Shown: positions 20,759 through 33,724 of the stretch, piece after piece | Position numbering within the stretch: the first letter of the stretch is position 1 | How the letters are laid out: every line of letters begins with the position of its first letter | The notes under the pieces: generated by a model | What the model was told of the DNA's origin: nothing | The model's database searches: none | The model's input: only the letters and a program-made list of their open reading frames with translations | Source: Corbicula japonica | Lineage: Eukaryota; Mollusca; Bivalvia; Venerida; Cyrenidae | Assembly: GCA_038501625.1 (NCBI GenBank) | Contig: JAZAYU010000012.1 | Coordinates: 7,998,001 to 8,062,000 of the forward strand | Direction: 5' to 3' | DNA length: 64,000 nucleotides | Translations under genes and position numbers: made by a program

Positions 20759-20974
20759 TTAACCCTTTCCTCCATAAATACGCCTTTTTACACATGTGCG
20801 ACCAGTGTAGATCTAGATCAGCAGGCACATCCATTCCATCTGATCAGGATCTGCACTGGTCGCATTTTGGTCAGAAATAACCTAATAAATCAAAAAAGGC
20901 AAACAGTTTATCTGTTGATCTGGATCTAAACTGTCCGCCCGTGCAATAAAGGTGAGTCTATGGAGGAATGGGTT
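20759..20974. repeat. TTAA/CCC-GGG MITE copy
   Basis: TTAA at both ends; left CCCTTTCCTCCATAAATACG, right GAGTCTATGGAGGAATGGG. The second hairpin lacks its first arm. Confidence 0.92.
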
Positions 20975-21258
20975 AAACAGTCAAGCACAATATCATTTCC
21001 GACTCCAGGCTCTTATTTTTCTAATGAAATTAAATTTTGGAGACTTGTTGTCTTTAATTCACTATAGATGTAGAAATTAAGAAAATGTCATCAAGTCACA
21101 TAACTGATATCAGATCTAGACATTAGTAATATGGCGTACAAATGATGATATCGTATTACTCAAATTTTACAAGAATTGTCTTCCCAAATGTAGAACAAAA
21201 CAAAAAGCTATTCACACACTCTTAAAGATGCAGATTCATTAAATAGTTGCTTTTAAAT

Positions 21259-21496
21259 TTAACCCTTTTCTCCATATATAATTATCCCTTTATTGCCAGG
21301 GCATACAGTGTAGATCCAGATCACCTGGCACATCCATGCTGTCTGATCAGGATCTGCACTGGTCGCATCTTGGTCAGAAATAACATAATAAATCAAAAAG
21401 CGAACAGTGCATTTCCAGATCAGATGGCATGGATGTTCTTGCTGATCTGGATCTACGGTGGTCGCACATGCATAAAAATGCATATAATGGAGTAAA
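21259..21496. repeat. TTAA MITE copy, right end degenerate
   Basis: Left TTAA-CCCTTTTCTCCATATATA; both hairpins present; right end atataatggagtaaagacaa has lost GGG-TTAA. Confidence 0.85.
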
Positions 21497-21581
21497 GACA
21501 AACAAGTCGTTCAAAAACAGTTTTCTAATAGACATCAAGCATAAAAAAATAATAAATCGGAATGCTTAGTGCAATACACAG

Positions 21582-21687
21582 TGCCCAAGGTTATAAAACT
21601 GAGCATGGAAACCAGTCGCCATTTCAGCCAATCAGATGCTCGAGATTTGAGACTGGTTTCCAAACTCAGTTTTATAACCTTTAGCCC
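21582..21687. repeat. Foldback element copy 3, one arm deleted
   Basis: Outer ends and the right arm are intact, but the left arm (gtctcaaatctcaagcatct onward) is missing, leaving a non-palindromic derivative. Deletion of one arm is typical of palindrome instability. Confidence 0.88.
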
Positions 21688-21882
21688 TGGTCTAACTCAT
21701 ATATAGTCATAAAGGTGATAATTGAGTTTTGCTCCATGCATTCATTACTGGGTCAGGCATACACCAAAAATGGTGGCGCCCTGTGTAAACAGAATCCTTC
21801 AGTAAAAAATATAATCGTTGGACCAAACTTTTTAAACTCCGTTAGCATCTTTCTTTTGTTTGCATAATATTGATACCGACCC

Positions 21883-22297
21883 TTAAAGCAGCATTACATC
21901 AATTTAACCCGCTCTTGTATGAAATATTACATGTATTTGGAACTATAGGCACAAATTTGCAGCATTAATTCGGGCTAATAAAATTTTAACTTACTAAAAT
22001 AAATTTGGTCCGCACGACTAAAAGCGAAAGTAGGATTTCCGAAATGTCACAAAATTTGAGATCGCGCATGAAGTGGTCTCTTCGTTGGTGCTAAATATAG
22101 CTCCATTATATTTAGCTTCTTAAAAGTTCGTCAACGATTATTTTAACATTATCATTGAAAATCCCGTCTATAAGAAAGAATTCGATTGGACCTTTTGTGT
22201 TCTGTTAGAGAATTTATATATAAGAGTCTATATGGACAAATACCGGTATGATTTTTCAATAGTATATTCTTACTTTAGTTTAGGGTTGGGGCTTTAA
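21883..22297 (-). repeat. TTTAAAGC-ended repeat, copy 2 (inverse of 6467-6859)
   Basis: Contains the reverse complement of essentially the whole first copy, ending ggttggggctttaa. Confidence 0.85.
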
Positions 22298-22765
22298 TAT
22301 AATTTACTACTTACACAGGACGCCGCCATTTTAAGCCCATACGTACTGTTTGATAGTAACGTCGGGTACCAGACTACAGAATCTGCTGATTCACTAAACA
22401 GTAACTTTAAACAAGAAAAGTCGCACAAAATCAGTTTTCTAACACACATGATGTATATTGAGGGCATGGCATAATACTGATCTAACTCATATAGAATTAT
22501 GAATGAGATAGTCTACTTTTGCATCAAGCCCTCTATATAAATGTCAAAGAGACACAAGATTCCTTATAGCCAAGTTGATGACATTTCAATATCTTTAATC
22601 TAAAATATAAAAATTAACCTTTATAGTTTATTACATATTGTAGTTTCAAGGTATCATTTAATTTTACAGGGACAAATTGCTGTGCTAAAACCACATATGA
22701 TATCTTGACATGGGTATAATTCATGCAATATTATTTTTCTTTTAAGATATATGATTAACTAGTAT

Positions 22766-23144
22766 ACTACAAATTTTGATTTCAATTAGATTTCGACCAA
22801 GTGAGCGACCTCCGTCAACATCTGCATTTGCAGATTGCACTGCAACAATTCACAAGATGCTGACCACATTTGATGCCATGCGACAACTGTTAGAACTGCC
22901 GCTCCAATCAGAAGCCAATCAAATTTTGTCCACGTGGGTTCATTCTTGTTTTCCAAATATTTTAACTGAAGTAATAACAAAAGGTGTGGCTTAAAGAAAA
23001 AAACCTGAAGGCGTAATTTACTTTGAACAGCGGCCTTTCAATTAAACTTTCCCGCTTCTTCTGAACGGAAATATTATTCGCCGCGCCACATGTTTGATGT
23101 TTTAGTTGCAAGCCAAAATCTTACTGAAACTGAAATTTGTAGTC
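22766..23144 (+). repeat. ACTACAAATTT-ended MITE, copy 1 (uninterrupted)
   Basis: ~30-bp imperfect TIRs: ACTACAAATTTTGATTTCAA and the complement of TTGAAACTGAAATTTGTAGT-like right end. Two 64-72-codon ORFs on either strand lie inside. It carries a single TTAA (22993-22996) where copy 2 has a nested insertion. Confidence 0.85.
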
Positions 23145-23575
23145 ACTTCCCTGGGGTTTAAATTCACATGTTTCCCCTACCGCAAAAAGTCAAAATTTAA
23201 ACCCACACGAAATATAATAATACTAAATAATGGTAGCAACACTTTACTTCCTGGATTTTGATTTCAAGACAAATATAAAAAAAATAGTGATGTAACGCAG
23301 GTAAATTCCATTGGTATTGAGATTTTCAATGGGAAACTGTGCCACTAGACATTAAATGAGTGAAATGATTGGAAAAAAACAATGTTTTCTATTTCTCTTT
23401 TGCCTGAAAAATTCTTTGCAGTGTAAAAGAACAATTGTTTAGTTTTGGAAGGGTATGTGAAGTTATATTGTCGATCTAGGTGTTGTATTATCCCTCGTCA
23501 GCAGCTCCAGTAATTTGTCACCTAGACCAGCGATATAATATATCCTCACACCCTGTCAAGAAACCAAATAAATAA

Positions 23576-23752
23576 CGTAAAATTCCATTTAAATGCCCCA
23601 GGTCTGTTACATTTTATGAAAGGGGTGTTTTTTATTTATATTATTTTTTTATTTTAATATTAGATTCTTTAGGATATTGGATAATAAAGGCAGATTAACT
23701 CATTTTTTCCCTAAAAAATAACATGGGGGAATTTAATATGAATTTTATGATA
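23576..23752. repeat. TIR repeat, copy 2 (see 3225-3433)
   Basis: Shares cgtaaaattccatttaaatg, ggatattggataa and the cattttttcccta...aaataacatggggg blocks; the right TIR is eroded. Confidence 0.65.
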
Positions 23753-23949
23753 TATAATGTATTAGCTTAATAACAGAATTTAAAAGAAATTTGTCGTAAG
23801 TAAAAAATTAATCAAATAAAAACCGCAAAAAACATGTTAAAAATAAGACACTGTAATTATTCATTGATGTTTGTTAGATTTTAAATAACGTGAAAAAACA
23901 ACAAAGAGTTAAGATCGGATTAAATTATTTTAGTCATTTACAATGATGT

Positions 23950-24490
23950 ATTGGTTTAAAAGGCTTGACTTGAAATACATACAATAAAAAAATTGAAATT
24001 ATAAAAAATACACTACAAAGCATAAAATACATTACACTAAAAGACCTAAAATAACTTAAACAACATTCATTAAAAGACGAATAACATATATTTTTAGACT
24101 TGAAATACTTATATTTTATAGCTTTAAATATGTACATTCAAAGACTTTAAATACATACATTAAAAAGCTTCTGATATTTACATTACATGTACATTAAACA
24201 ACTTTAAATATGTATGTTAAAGACTTGAATTACATACATTTAAAGACTTGAAAAACATTGGTTAAAAGACTAGAATTACATACATTTTAAGATTTGAAAT
24301 TCAAATATTCAAAGCCTTGAAAAATAAAGCTTGAAATATGTAAATTATATTATTTAAAATACATACAATTAAAATACATACCATAAAATACATGATATAT
24401 ACATTAAAAGACATGAAATACTTAAATTAAAAGTCATGAAATACATAAATTAAATAGCTTGAAATATATACAATAAAAAGCTTGAAATAC
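23950..24490 (+). repeat. Degenerate minisatellite, ~25-bp unit
   Basis: About twenty imperfect units around acttgaaatacatacattaaa with variable length. No coding potential. Confidence 0.85.
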
Positions 24491-25384
24491 AGGGGTGGGG
24501 AACTATCCCCTTCAAATTATATTTTCTTTTCAATTCTCCTTAATTTAAACCAACAAAACGTTCTTTACCAATCTACCACCCTGCCCCTAACCTCTAAAAA
24601 AACCCCAAATACTTCACTTAAACATTTTCCACCCATTTCCAACTTTGCTGCAAATTTAAAACTTGAAACTTATACATTATACTATTTTTAAAAAAAACAA
24701 CAACAACAAATATTTCTAGTTACCTCTTTTCACGTTATTCTGCAATTGTATAAAATGATTTCATGATAATCTTGTTCCTTCCACAGCCTGCAACAATTTG
24801 TATAATCACCTCATACTATTTCTGCAAAGGTTTTTTATATTTACTTATATGGGTATAATAAACTGCTTTTAATGATACTCATCAATTCATAACCATAGAG
24901 ACAGCTTCACACTATTGGAATTCCAAGGCAACCATCGTTACTTTTAACCAATATTTGCAGCTGAAAGTAAACATGATTTCTTTCTTGTATTTATAAGTGA
25001 ATTATAGTTAATAGTTTCTCAGTGAAATATATTTGTTAGTTTCACTGTCAAAACTCTGAAAAACCTTTTTTTTATTTTCACTATTTTTGCTTTACTACTT
25101 TAAAATTTAAATTTGAACTTATTATCTCCCTTTCCAATTTTTCTAGTTCATAGTAAATGAGTCAGAGTGTATGTTTAACCACTCATAATCAACAAAAAAC
25201 TAAAATTGATATTTCACTGAAAACTAACAAATACCCACGTAAGATTTGCTGACTTTCGCTTTTTACGGAAATATATACATGTACTTTTCCCCCAGTGTTT
25301 TGTACATTTACTTTAAAATCAAATTGCCCTCACAGAACCCATACCCTATGGCAACAGCATCTAGCAATGCAAATTTGATTACAT

Positions 25385-25727
25385 TACAGTACTTTCCTCT
25401 TATTTGAATAGGGGTTATTTGAATATTTTGCTTATTATAATAGAATATTAAAACACAAAACCATTTCTATAATAAATAGTCTCTTTATTTGAATAGGCCA
25501 CAGCATTCATTTCGTTTATTTGAATAGCCTTTTCCCACCTTATAAAGCATTAAGACGCTAATCCTACTTGAAGTCACACGTTTCACACACAATATATTAC
25601 CTAGCGCATTACCCCACCCACCACTGATGAAACTGAGAATTTGTAAGCTCCGTGTATTATGATACTACAGTTAATTGAATCAAGGATCCTGACAAATAGA
25701 CTATTCAAATAACTGAATTCTACTGTA
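25385..25727. repeat. TACAGTA-ended element
   Basis: Starts TACAGTACTTTCCTCTTATT and ends with the complement of TACAGTAGAATTCAGTTATT; tatttgaatag words are repeated inside. It abuts the next element directly at 25730. Confidence 0.7.
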
Positions 25728-25729
25728 CT

Positions 25730-26329
25730 ACTACAAATTTCGATTTCAGTTAGCTTTTTGTTTACAACCAAAACATCAAATGAGTTGTCCAGCTACAGAT
25801 ATTATTATAGAGAAGAAGCGGGGAAGTTTAATTGACAGAACGTTGTTCATAGTTAATCAAGCCTTCAGGTTACTTTAACCCTTTCCTTGATATACGAATT
25901 TTTACGCACGTGCGACCAGTGTAGATCCAGATTAGCCGGCACATCCATGCCGTCTGATCAGGATCTGCACTGGTCACATTTTAGTCAGTAATAACCTATT
26001 GAATCAAAAAGCGAACAGTTTAGATCCTGATCAGATGGCACGGATGTGCTGGCTGATCTGGATCTAAACTGTTTGCCCTAGCAATAAAGCTGTATCTATA
26101 CAGGAAAGGGTTAAGCCACACCTTATGTTATTGTTTCAACATCCACAAGGAGAATGAACCCACAGTGACAAAAAGTGATTAGCAAAACCTAATTTAGAAG
26201 TAAAACACAGCGTCTTTTGATTGGGGCGGCAGTTCTAACAGTCGGTTTCTTGTGAAGTGTTGCGGCCGAACAAATGTTTACGGAGGTCACTCGCTGGGTC
26301 AAAATCTAACTGAAATCGAAATGTATAGT
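25730..26329 (-). repeat. ACTACAAATTT-ended MITE, copy 2, with nested TTAA MITE
   Basis: Inverse of 22766-23144 (about 360 bp of its own sequence) interrupted at 25875-26114 by a complete TTAA MITE. The flanks read ccttcaggttact and gccacacctta, contiguous in copy 1 except for a single TTAA. Confidence 0.92.
25875..26114. repeat. TTAA/CCC-GGG MITE, nested; reference copy
   Basis: A complete copy: CCCTTTCCTTGATATACG left, TATCTATACAGGAAAGGG right, TTAA duplicated on both sides, compared with one TTAA at the empty site in copy 1 of the host element. This fixes the element borders and target rule. Confidence 0.95.
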
Positions 26330-26670
26330 AACTGAGTAAGCCAGGACAACCTGAATTTTATGGTATATACATTGTATATAAACATTTTGACAAGCCACAA
26401 ATTTAATGAACACAAACAGAAAATATGTCTCTTAATTGGCCAGTTTTCCCCCATAAATGTAAAAAGAATTCTTTTTTACTGCCAATTATGACTGGTAAAT
26501 GTGTGAAGGTTGTCTGTTAATTACCTGATGTATCCAATAGCATTTACTAATTAGAAACACTCAGGGGGATCCACAGGGGTTTCGAATCCAGAGGGGGTTT
26601 CAAAGCTAGAGGAGTTTAGTGGGGTCACTCAAACCCCTTTTATGGGAAGCAACTTTGTTGGAAATTGTCA

Positions 26671-28114
26671 ATGGGGTCCTACCGATATACAGAGTTATCT
26701 CAATATTCTGTCCAAAGTTACCTCCCTTTGTAACGCGCACCTGTCACTGGGTAGTTCCGGTCTGAGATTGACATTAAAACAGACATGCAGTAGTCATCCC
26801 TGGTCCTTTCAAATACGTTTTAATAGGGTCTGGATGGTCAGAGATCAGCATAATGCATAAAAACGTTTGATTATTATCATTGAATGGAAAAATAGATAGT
26901 TTTATAGTGCAGCGCATAATATTTAAATTTTCTCTTTTACCCATTTTTATACGTTTGCGAGGTATGTGTTCAACATGGTTATGTTCGACCCCTTCGGTAA
27001 TAAAGAGTAAAAATACGCATTTCTTATGCTCAAAAATGGAAGATTTGAGGGAAAGAAAAGTAAGAAACCGTTAACGAAAAAAAGGTACAATTTATAACCC
27101 ATTATGTAAAATAAAGTTTGACTTCCGCCAATGAAACACCCGTTCACTTTTATACATGTTCTTTCATGTCCATGCAACATTTTTGGCCAGGAATTTAATA
27201 GTCTAAGATTATTTTAATAACTGAACCTTTTCCTACAAATTAAATTCACACCATTTGGTTCATAGATTTGTGCCATGTTCGTATTAACGTATTTTTAAAT
27301 ATACTGCTCTTTTTTCTCCAAACGTTACCGTCTTCATTCTTATACAATTTAGAATATATTCAAGCATGGTTTCGTAATGTTTTCAGGTTTTTCTCATTAT
27401 ATCAATTTTTTTATTTTATTTAGTTTTACAATCAATTTTAATTAATTTAATAAAGTTTATATATGTTTGGGTAAAACTTTCCCGAATGCTATTTTATTAA
27501 ATTCAGATAGGAGCGCTTTAAGTTGCAAATATCAAATAATGAATGTCTGGGGTCTCAAACAACAGTGTGACAATTAATTAGAATATTTAATCTCAAGTCA
27601 CTTTCCTAAAACAACACTTTTACCCCCAACAAGCAACGTTTTCGACCTCTTACAAATCTACAAATAAACTTCAAAAGGCCTTTATCACCCCTCCAGCTGG
27701 TAAATCCCAGTCTTGCTAATTAGATTATGTAACATGATCATAAAACATAAAGTCATTGTTTGCATGACTTAATGGTAATTGGCTGAATACTTAAGTGAAC
27801 GTTTTAAAAAGCTATAATTTCGATGCCAGCCAATAAATAAATTTTCATAAAGGATACGTGCAGTTACCTAAATAGGTAAAGATGCATTTAGTTATTAACT
27901 TAAAATCACATTACAAAGATGATGGTTATTCCTTATATGCCTGTTTCACTTTTTTTGTTAATTTGACAATGCATTTTAACATAAAAAGCACTTTGAAAAT
28001 TTTTATCTACACTTTTCAGGCTAAGCTTTATTACCGCTTCTAAACCGGAACTACCCAATCAGCAAGGGAAGCCACTCTCAATGGGAGGTAACTCTGGATA
28101 TCGGTAGGCCCCCA
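26671..28114. mobile_element. ~1.44-kb element with ~90-bp imperfect TIRs
   Basis: Left atggggtcctaccgatatac...agttacctccctt...gggtagttccggtctgag and right inverted ...ccggaactacccaatc...gggaggtaactctggata tcggtaggcccccat match over about 90 bp. No transposase recognised; small ORFs only. Nonautonomous DNA element or an old gene-free duplication. Confidence 0.65.
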
Positions 28115-29594
28115 TTTACTACTTAAAGACTGCTCGAAACAAACCCTCTTTCTGGAAATCTCGCAACCACTCTGAAAATTTTTGTACAAGCTGTTGTGCC
28201 TGGTAAATTTAAGCAGAATGTCTATTTACAGGCAACAGTGCTAGGTAAATGTAAGACTGCACCTTTTAAGATGAGTTGCTGCAAAATAGTGTGCCGTCAT
28301 TCTCTTGCTCGCACAACCATTCAAAAAAGCTGTAATGTCACAAATTCTTCAATATACTTTTGGAAAGAATTGTGTATTTAGAAAAGTAAAATAATGATTT
28401 TAAAATTTTTATTTTTTTGTGTTCTGGATATGAAAAACGGTTGGGTTGTTTAATGTAAAAGTGAAGCCCTTCAGTGTTTTTCATTCCTTGATGACCCGAA
28501 TAAAATATTGATTCCATCCTTAAATGTCATGCCGAACTGATGATTCAAAGAAACATAAAACAATGCAAAATGCAAGAGGCCCAGACATTGTAGGAAACCA
28601 CCAAAAAGAATTAGAGGTAAAAAGAGCTTACTGTATTCTATACATATCCATATTCTCAAGGTAACAGTTGTTTTTTTTTCAAACCTCTTAAAGTCTTAAT
28701 TTCTCAGCACTTCTTGGTAAATAAAAAATCAGTCTGGATGTGATTAATGCCATTACAGCGGGACTTAACATATATATAAATATATATATTCGGCCACTTA
28801 CCAATCCAAAAATATAGCATTTTTCCCAACTGTGACATAGACACTTTCCAAAAAATGCCAGGTAAGATGTCCAAAAAGGGTTCAAACTCCTCTGAGAGGT
28901 CTGAAGTCTGAAAAATAAAGTGCTTTGGAAAATTAAATTTTAGTTGAAAATACTTATTACTATTAATATTAATAAACAAGTACCTATCTTTAAATGAATG
29001 TTGTTTCCCAAAATTAACAATTATCACACATGAATTTCCCAATTTGAAAGGCCAGGACCTTTTCCCAATTTTCTTATGAAAAGCCCTGACCAGTATTTTT
29101 TTAAATTCAGTATTGCCATTGAAAACCTTGAAAACTTTGTTTTCGATACACAATAATCAATAATATGTCATTATCATATTTCAATTATTCATATTTCAAT
29201 TATAACACAACAGTTATGAAAATAAATGATGTTCCTTAAACATGACTAAATAATATGCTTAACAAGTTAAAATGTTTGTAAACATTGTTTTACAAATAGT
29301 AGACCTCTGTCAATGCTTTCTTTTTATACTAATATAAGAGAATATTGTGAACTCTCGTCTGACAATACTCAATCTGACATGCTTTCACACATGTTTAAAA
29401 TTCAGTTAATTTTCTGTTTAGAAATAGTGTGTCATGTTCAGATAATGTTAATGCAAAATGATTCTGTAAAGTAACAATGGGTCGTTGATATGTAGTTTAG
29501 AGTAAAGTATCTTAGTCATACGCTTAGTACCTCGAGAACAAGGATAACCATCCAACTTCCAGGCATAAATCGCGTGAATTGATTCAAAATGCAG
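28115..29594. other. Intergenic; weak exon-like segments only
   Basis: Holds a 3' fragment of the dispersed repeat (28958-29093) and three short minus-strand segments with splice-like edges (near 28471-28630, 28798-28909, 29529-29594) that do not join in frame; see rejected items. Confidence 0.4.
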
Positions 29595-29736
29595 CAGGCC
29601 TGCCAAAACTTCTCTATTAAAAATGTGGAGATTTTGTCTGAATATGTCAATGATGATGATGACGACGATAATGTTGATGATGATGATGTTCTTTTAATGT
29701 CTTGATGCTGTTCAATATGACTGTGACTGACCAAAA

Positions 29737-29770
<34 letters not shown>

Positions 29771-30923
29771 CATATTGTTCTTTATAACTATATTCTTCAC
29801 AGAATTTTGTAAATGAATTTTGCCGATTTTGTTAAAATGGTTATAGAACTTGTTTTAAAATGACTTTTGACTATTTTTATCATTCATACAGGCCTGCCAA
29901 AACTTCTTCATAAAATATCCGGAGATTTTGTCTGAATATGTCAATTATGATGAAAATGATGATGTTGTTGTTTTATTGTCTTGTTGGTGTTAACTATGAC
30001 TGAACACAAATGATGAGGATGAGGTTAGATGATGATGATTGATGATGATAGATGATGATGATAATATTTTTCTCATATTCTTGAATGAATTATGCCGATT
30101 TTCAAAGAAATGGTTAAAGAACTTGTTTTAAGTTGACTTTGACATTTTTTGTCATTCATTTTTTAACTTTCTGTTAAGCCTATTAAGGCCTGTTTTGACA
30201 ATATTAGAAAAAACATGCGATGAAAATAGATAGAAGCTGGTGTAACGTCAAGGCCCTGGTTTAGTTTATGACACGCGGTTATATTATAGTTGTGCCAGAG
30301 ACACTAAGGCAGCATGTCACTGACCACGTCCTCGTTATCTCGTAATAAACAGGAAATGTGCGACTGCAGCAGAATAACTATTATTTAATTGCACAACTTT
30401 TAAACAAGGTTTAATTAATCTATATTTTTGCAATTTTATAGAAATCCGGAGATTTTGACTATAAATCCGGAGATCCGGGGAATTAACTTAAAATCCTGAG
30501 ATTTCGGATAAAATCCGGAGATTTGGCAGGCCTGTTCATATTTAAGTTTCTGTTCAACCTGTTAAGACCTGTTTTTGACAATATTAGGTTGAACATGCAA
30601 TGTAAATGGATAAAAGCAGGTGTTACATCAAGACCCTTGTTAGTTTATGACACGCGGTTATTGTATAGTTGTGCCAGAGGCACAGAGGCAGCATGTCACT
30701 GACCACGTTCATGTTATCTCGTTTTCTCGTAATAAACAGGAAATGTGCGAGTGCAGTAGAATAACTATTACGTTCATTGCACAACTTTGAAATTAAGTGT
30801 AATTAATCTTTATTTGTCGCAAGTTTATAGAAATCCGGAGATTTTGACTATAAATTCGGAGATCCGGAGAAGTAACTTAAAATCCTGAGATTTCGGATAA
30901 AAACCGGAGATTTGGCAGGCCTG
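29595..30923. mobile_element. 1.33-kb CAGGCCTGCC-ended element with ATGCAG duplication
   Basis: Starts CAGGCCTGCCAAAACTTC and ends GATTTGGCAGGCCTG, flanked by ATGCAG at 29589-29594 and 30924-30929. Inside, a second left end (29892) and a second right end (30524-30536) occur, and 30190-30536 is directly duplicated as 30561-30923. (GAT)n tracts at 29640-29765 and 30010-30065. Nonautonomous; hAT-like affinity is only a guess. Confidence 0.82.
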
Positions 30924-31017
30924 ATGCAGAACGAGTATCTGTAAGTAATTTGAGAAAAGGGGAGTAACTTATGCTGTATTGCATACATATGTAAATGCCA
31001 TACCCACGGTATCGGTT

Positions 31018-31168
31018 GCTGTAAAGGGAAGTAACTGCTACGGGGAGTTTGGTAAACTCTATTCAGCGGTTTCTCCCCTTACAATTAAATTAGTTGGTGT
31101 TCAGTGTTTCACGCGCTTGCTCTCCTTTAGTTTACACACTCCTTGTAGCGGTTACTTCCCGTTATAGC
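31018..31168. repeat. Inverted-repeat element
   Basis: gctgtaaagggaagtaactg, ctacggggagt...gtaaactc pair with the complementary agtttac...actccttgtagcggttactt, cccgttatagc. Loop of roughly 65 bp. Confidence 0.75.
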
Positions 31169-33724
31169 TAAAGCAGTGTCAAAGGGTGGTGACTGCATCG
31201 GAATCCTCATAAATTGCCCCCCACCCCTTGTGGTTACAGTAATTGTCCAAAATACTAGCAATAACTTTGTTTCATGTTATGTTTCGTTTTGTTTAATTGC
31301 AAACTTTAACATTTCATACCGACTGTGTATCAGGAATAGACACACTCAAAACAACAGCCTCAACGTACAACCCAAAAAGCAGAGATAAAAAATAGAGCGT
31401 GGGTTTATAAAATGATCATTTTCAGACACACAAACACTTAACGAGTGTTGCCACATAATTACCAGTTGCTCTTTTAATAATATAAGAAATATGTGTGTAA
31501 TGCTGAATTTGCCCGCATCTTGTGGTACTTATGCTTATGTAAATAAAAGTTGAAAGTTGAAGTTGGAATAAGTTCACCCTCTATGTCTATTAAACAGAAA
31601 CCAGAGGTAGCAGAGCTGGTTCCGGGGTTACTCTACTGCGCCGTGACGCTGATGATGTCGGACTGGGTACCAGTTTAAGAAAAATTGACAACAAGGTCAC
31701 AAATGAGTGACGTCGCGTGTTGAAAATAACGTCAGTTTTAGCGTCTATGACAACGACGTCAATTTTAACATTGGGATGCCGCAACACACATAGTCGCAGA
31801 GAGATATAAATAATGTAAAAGAAGAAAATCTGTGCTTTTGGTGCTTTTAGTGCTTTTAAATGCCACCGCCTAAGTTGGCAAAACCGAAGCTAGACGGGAG
31901 GAGGGAAACTTCTGGTATAGTTTAATTTTTCGAATTATGTTTCATAGTAGATTTGCTTAAAGTTTGACGAGGCAGTAGCAATATCACAGGAAGTAAAGAA
32001 AATTTTTTAAACAATTATGGAGACATGTGAAATATTAATACATATATCATCTTGGTCATTAACCTTTAGGCATACATTACTTCATATTTGTTATTGCATT
32101 TCGGGAAAATTTAAAAATATTATTTTCCGTCCCGTATTGGCATAACAAACATTCGTTGGTATCATTGCCACGTTGGTTTAGATCTGCGTAATTTTTCGAA
32201 ATATCCGTTTAGTTTAGTTTATTTGCGTTTCTTTTTACTGGTATATATACATATACACGAACATTAAAAGAAAACAAACAAAAGCAAAAAAGGGTTGGGT
32301 ATAACGTTCTTCCAACATTATCCGTCTACAATTCCCAATGTGTTTTTCATTATACCAACAACACAGTTACTTAAATCCGCTGCTTTTGCATACCAATTTT
32401 AATTTTGAATTTATGTAATCGAGCTACTTGGATAACAGTTGGAAAATATTGTTGGGAATTACCGCTAAACATTTCTTGGCGAAACTTTCAATACATTTCG
32501 GCATCTTGCAATTTAAAAACCCAACTGTTTTTCCCAATAACATATCCATTCAATCCTTAACGCGATATTAGATGTTGAACTCATTTCTTCAAGTTCCGTC
32601 CGCCTGCTATGAATGCATATCTGGGTGATGTCTTTCAGAATTTTGACTTCAGAGAAAATCATGGACCTTCAAAAGAACACTTCTGTCCCTAGCAACTTCT
32701 AACATTCATAATGACTTTTAGGAAGTAAAGCTGTATCTAAGTGTAGATAATTATTCGAGGAGTTAAGGTCAGAGACCACTAAATAGTTTCCCATAGAGTT
32801 ACATTATAAGATTTGGTTCTCTTGTGATTTAATTTTCATGACTTTTTCCAAAACAACACTGTACCACATACACTCACCCAAAGTTCTAATTGGTCATCAC
32901 TTGTATATGTTTACAATATATGCTATTTTCGTTTCTTCCCTATTTCAAGACAGGCTTTAAAAAGAACTGTTTTGTCGTGTAATCGATTATTAAATGTCTT
33001 TTAAATCGTTATTGATTGTTATCTTAAATGAGCCCAACACAATTTACTTACAATTCAGGGTCAAAATTAGAACACTCTGTAATTGAAAGGGAGGTAATTA
33101 TAAAACTGGGAACTTTGAAGAGGATTTATTTAAACATAAATGCTGCTGATTAAAAAATTGTTATGTTTTTCCTACGTATGAGTGGTCCTGCTAAAACAAA
33201 ACGAGTTTAGAGCAATTTTGACCAATGATAACTTTGGGTGAGTGCATTTGCATAGTGTCACTCTTTTGCTTTGGGTGAGTGTATTTGCATAGTGTCACTC
33301 TTTTGCAATGCAAAATTACCAGATATCAGGGTCTTCACCAACCATTCTCTCAGAACTTTGAACTTGATGTAATCAGCCCCAGAATATATACAAATATTCA
33401 ACCCAAAATAAGAAAAGGACCAACTTCATTAAAGTGACACAAATCACCTTCCTCTGACAGTAAACCCCAGATTCCTGATCCAGAGGCCAGATTTCGATTC
33501 CTTACAGGGTGGGAGACTTCTGCGATTTCCACAGTACACCAAAACGGTGCAATTACAGGTTTTGATACTCAGGAAAAAGTCACAAAAGCGTGACTGTAAA
33601 AGCCTGGAAATTATAATCAGTGAATTATATTTCAGATAAACAGAAAATGCTTACAGACAGTCTCATTAAAACACTCTCAGGTTTCGTGCTAGACTATTCG
33701 ACGAATAGGAGAGCTATTATTCTC
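31169..33724. other. Intergenic, no gene seen
   Basis: AT-rich. The only clear structure is a 37-38-bp direct duplication (tttgggtgagtg(c/t)atttgcatag...) at 33234-33307. No splice-supported ORF. Confidence 0.5.

Noticed and set aside
22776..22994. ORFs of 72 and 64 codons in 22.8-23.0 kb
   Set aside because: They lie wholly inside an ACTACAAATTT-ended MITE whose second copy does not preserve them.
28471..29594. Three minus-strand exon-like segments (terminal ORF ending KDGINILFGSSRNEKH with AATAAA nearby; LSEEFEPFLDILPG; FMPGSWMVILVLE)
   Set aside because: The junction phases do not match in any open frame, lengths are near random expectation, and no family was recognised. A gene interrupted by the 29595-30923 element remains possible but unsupported.
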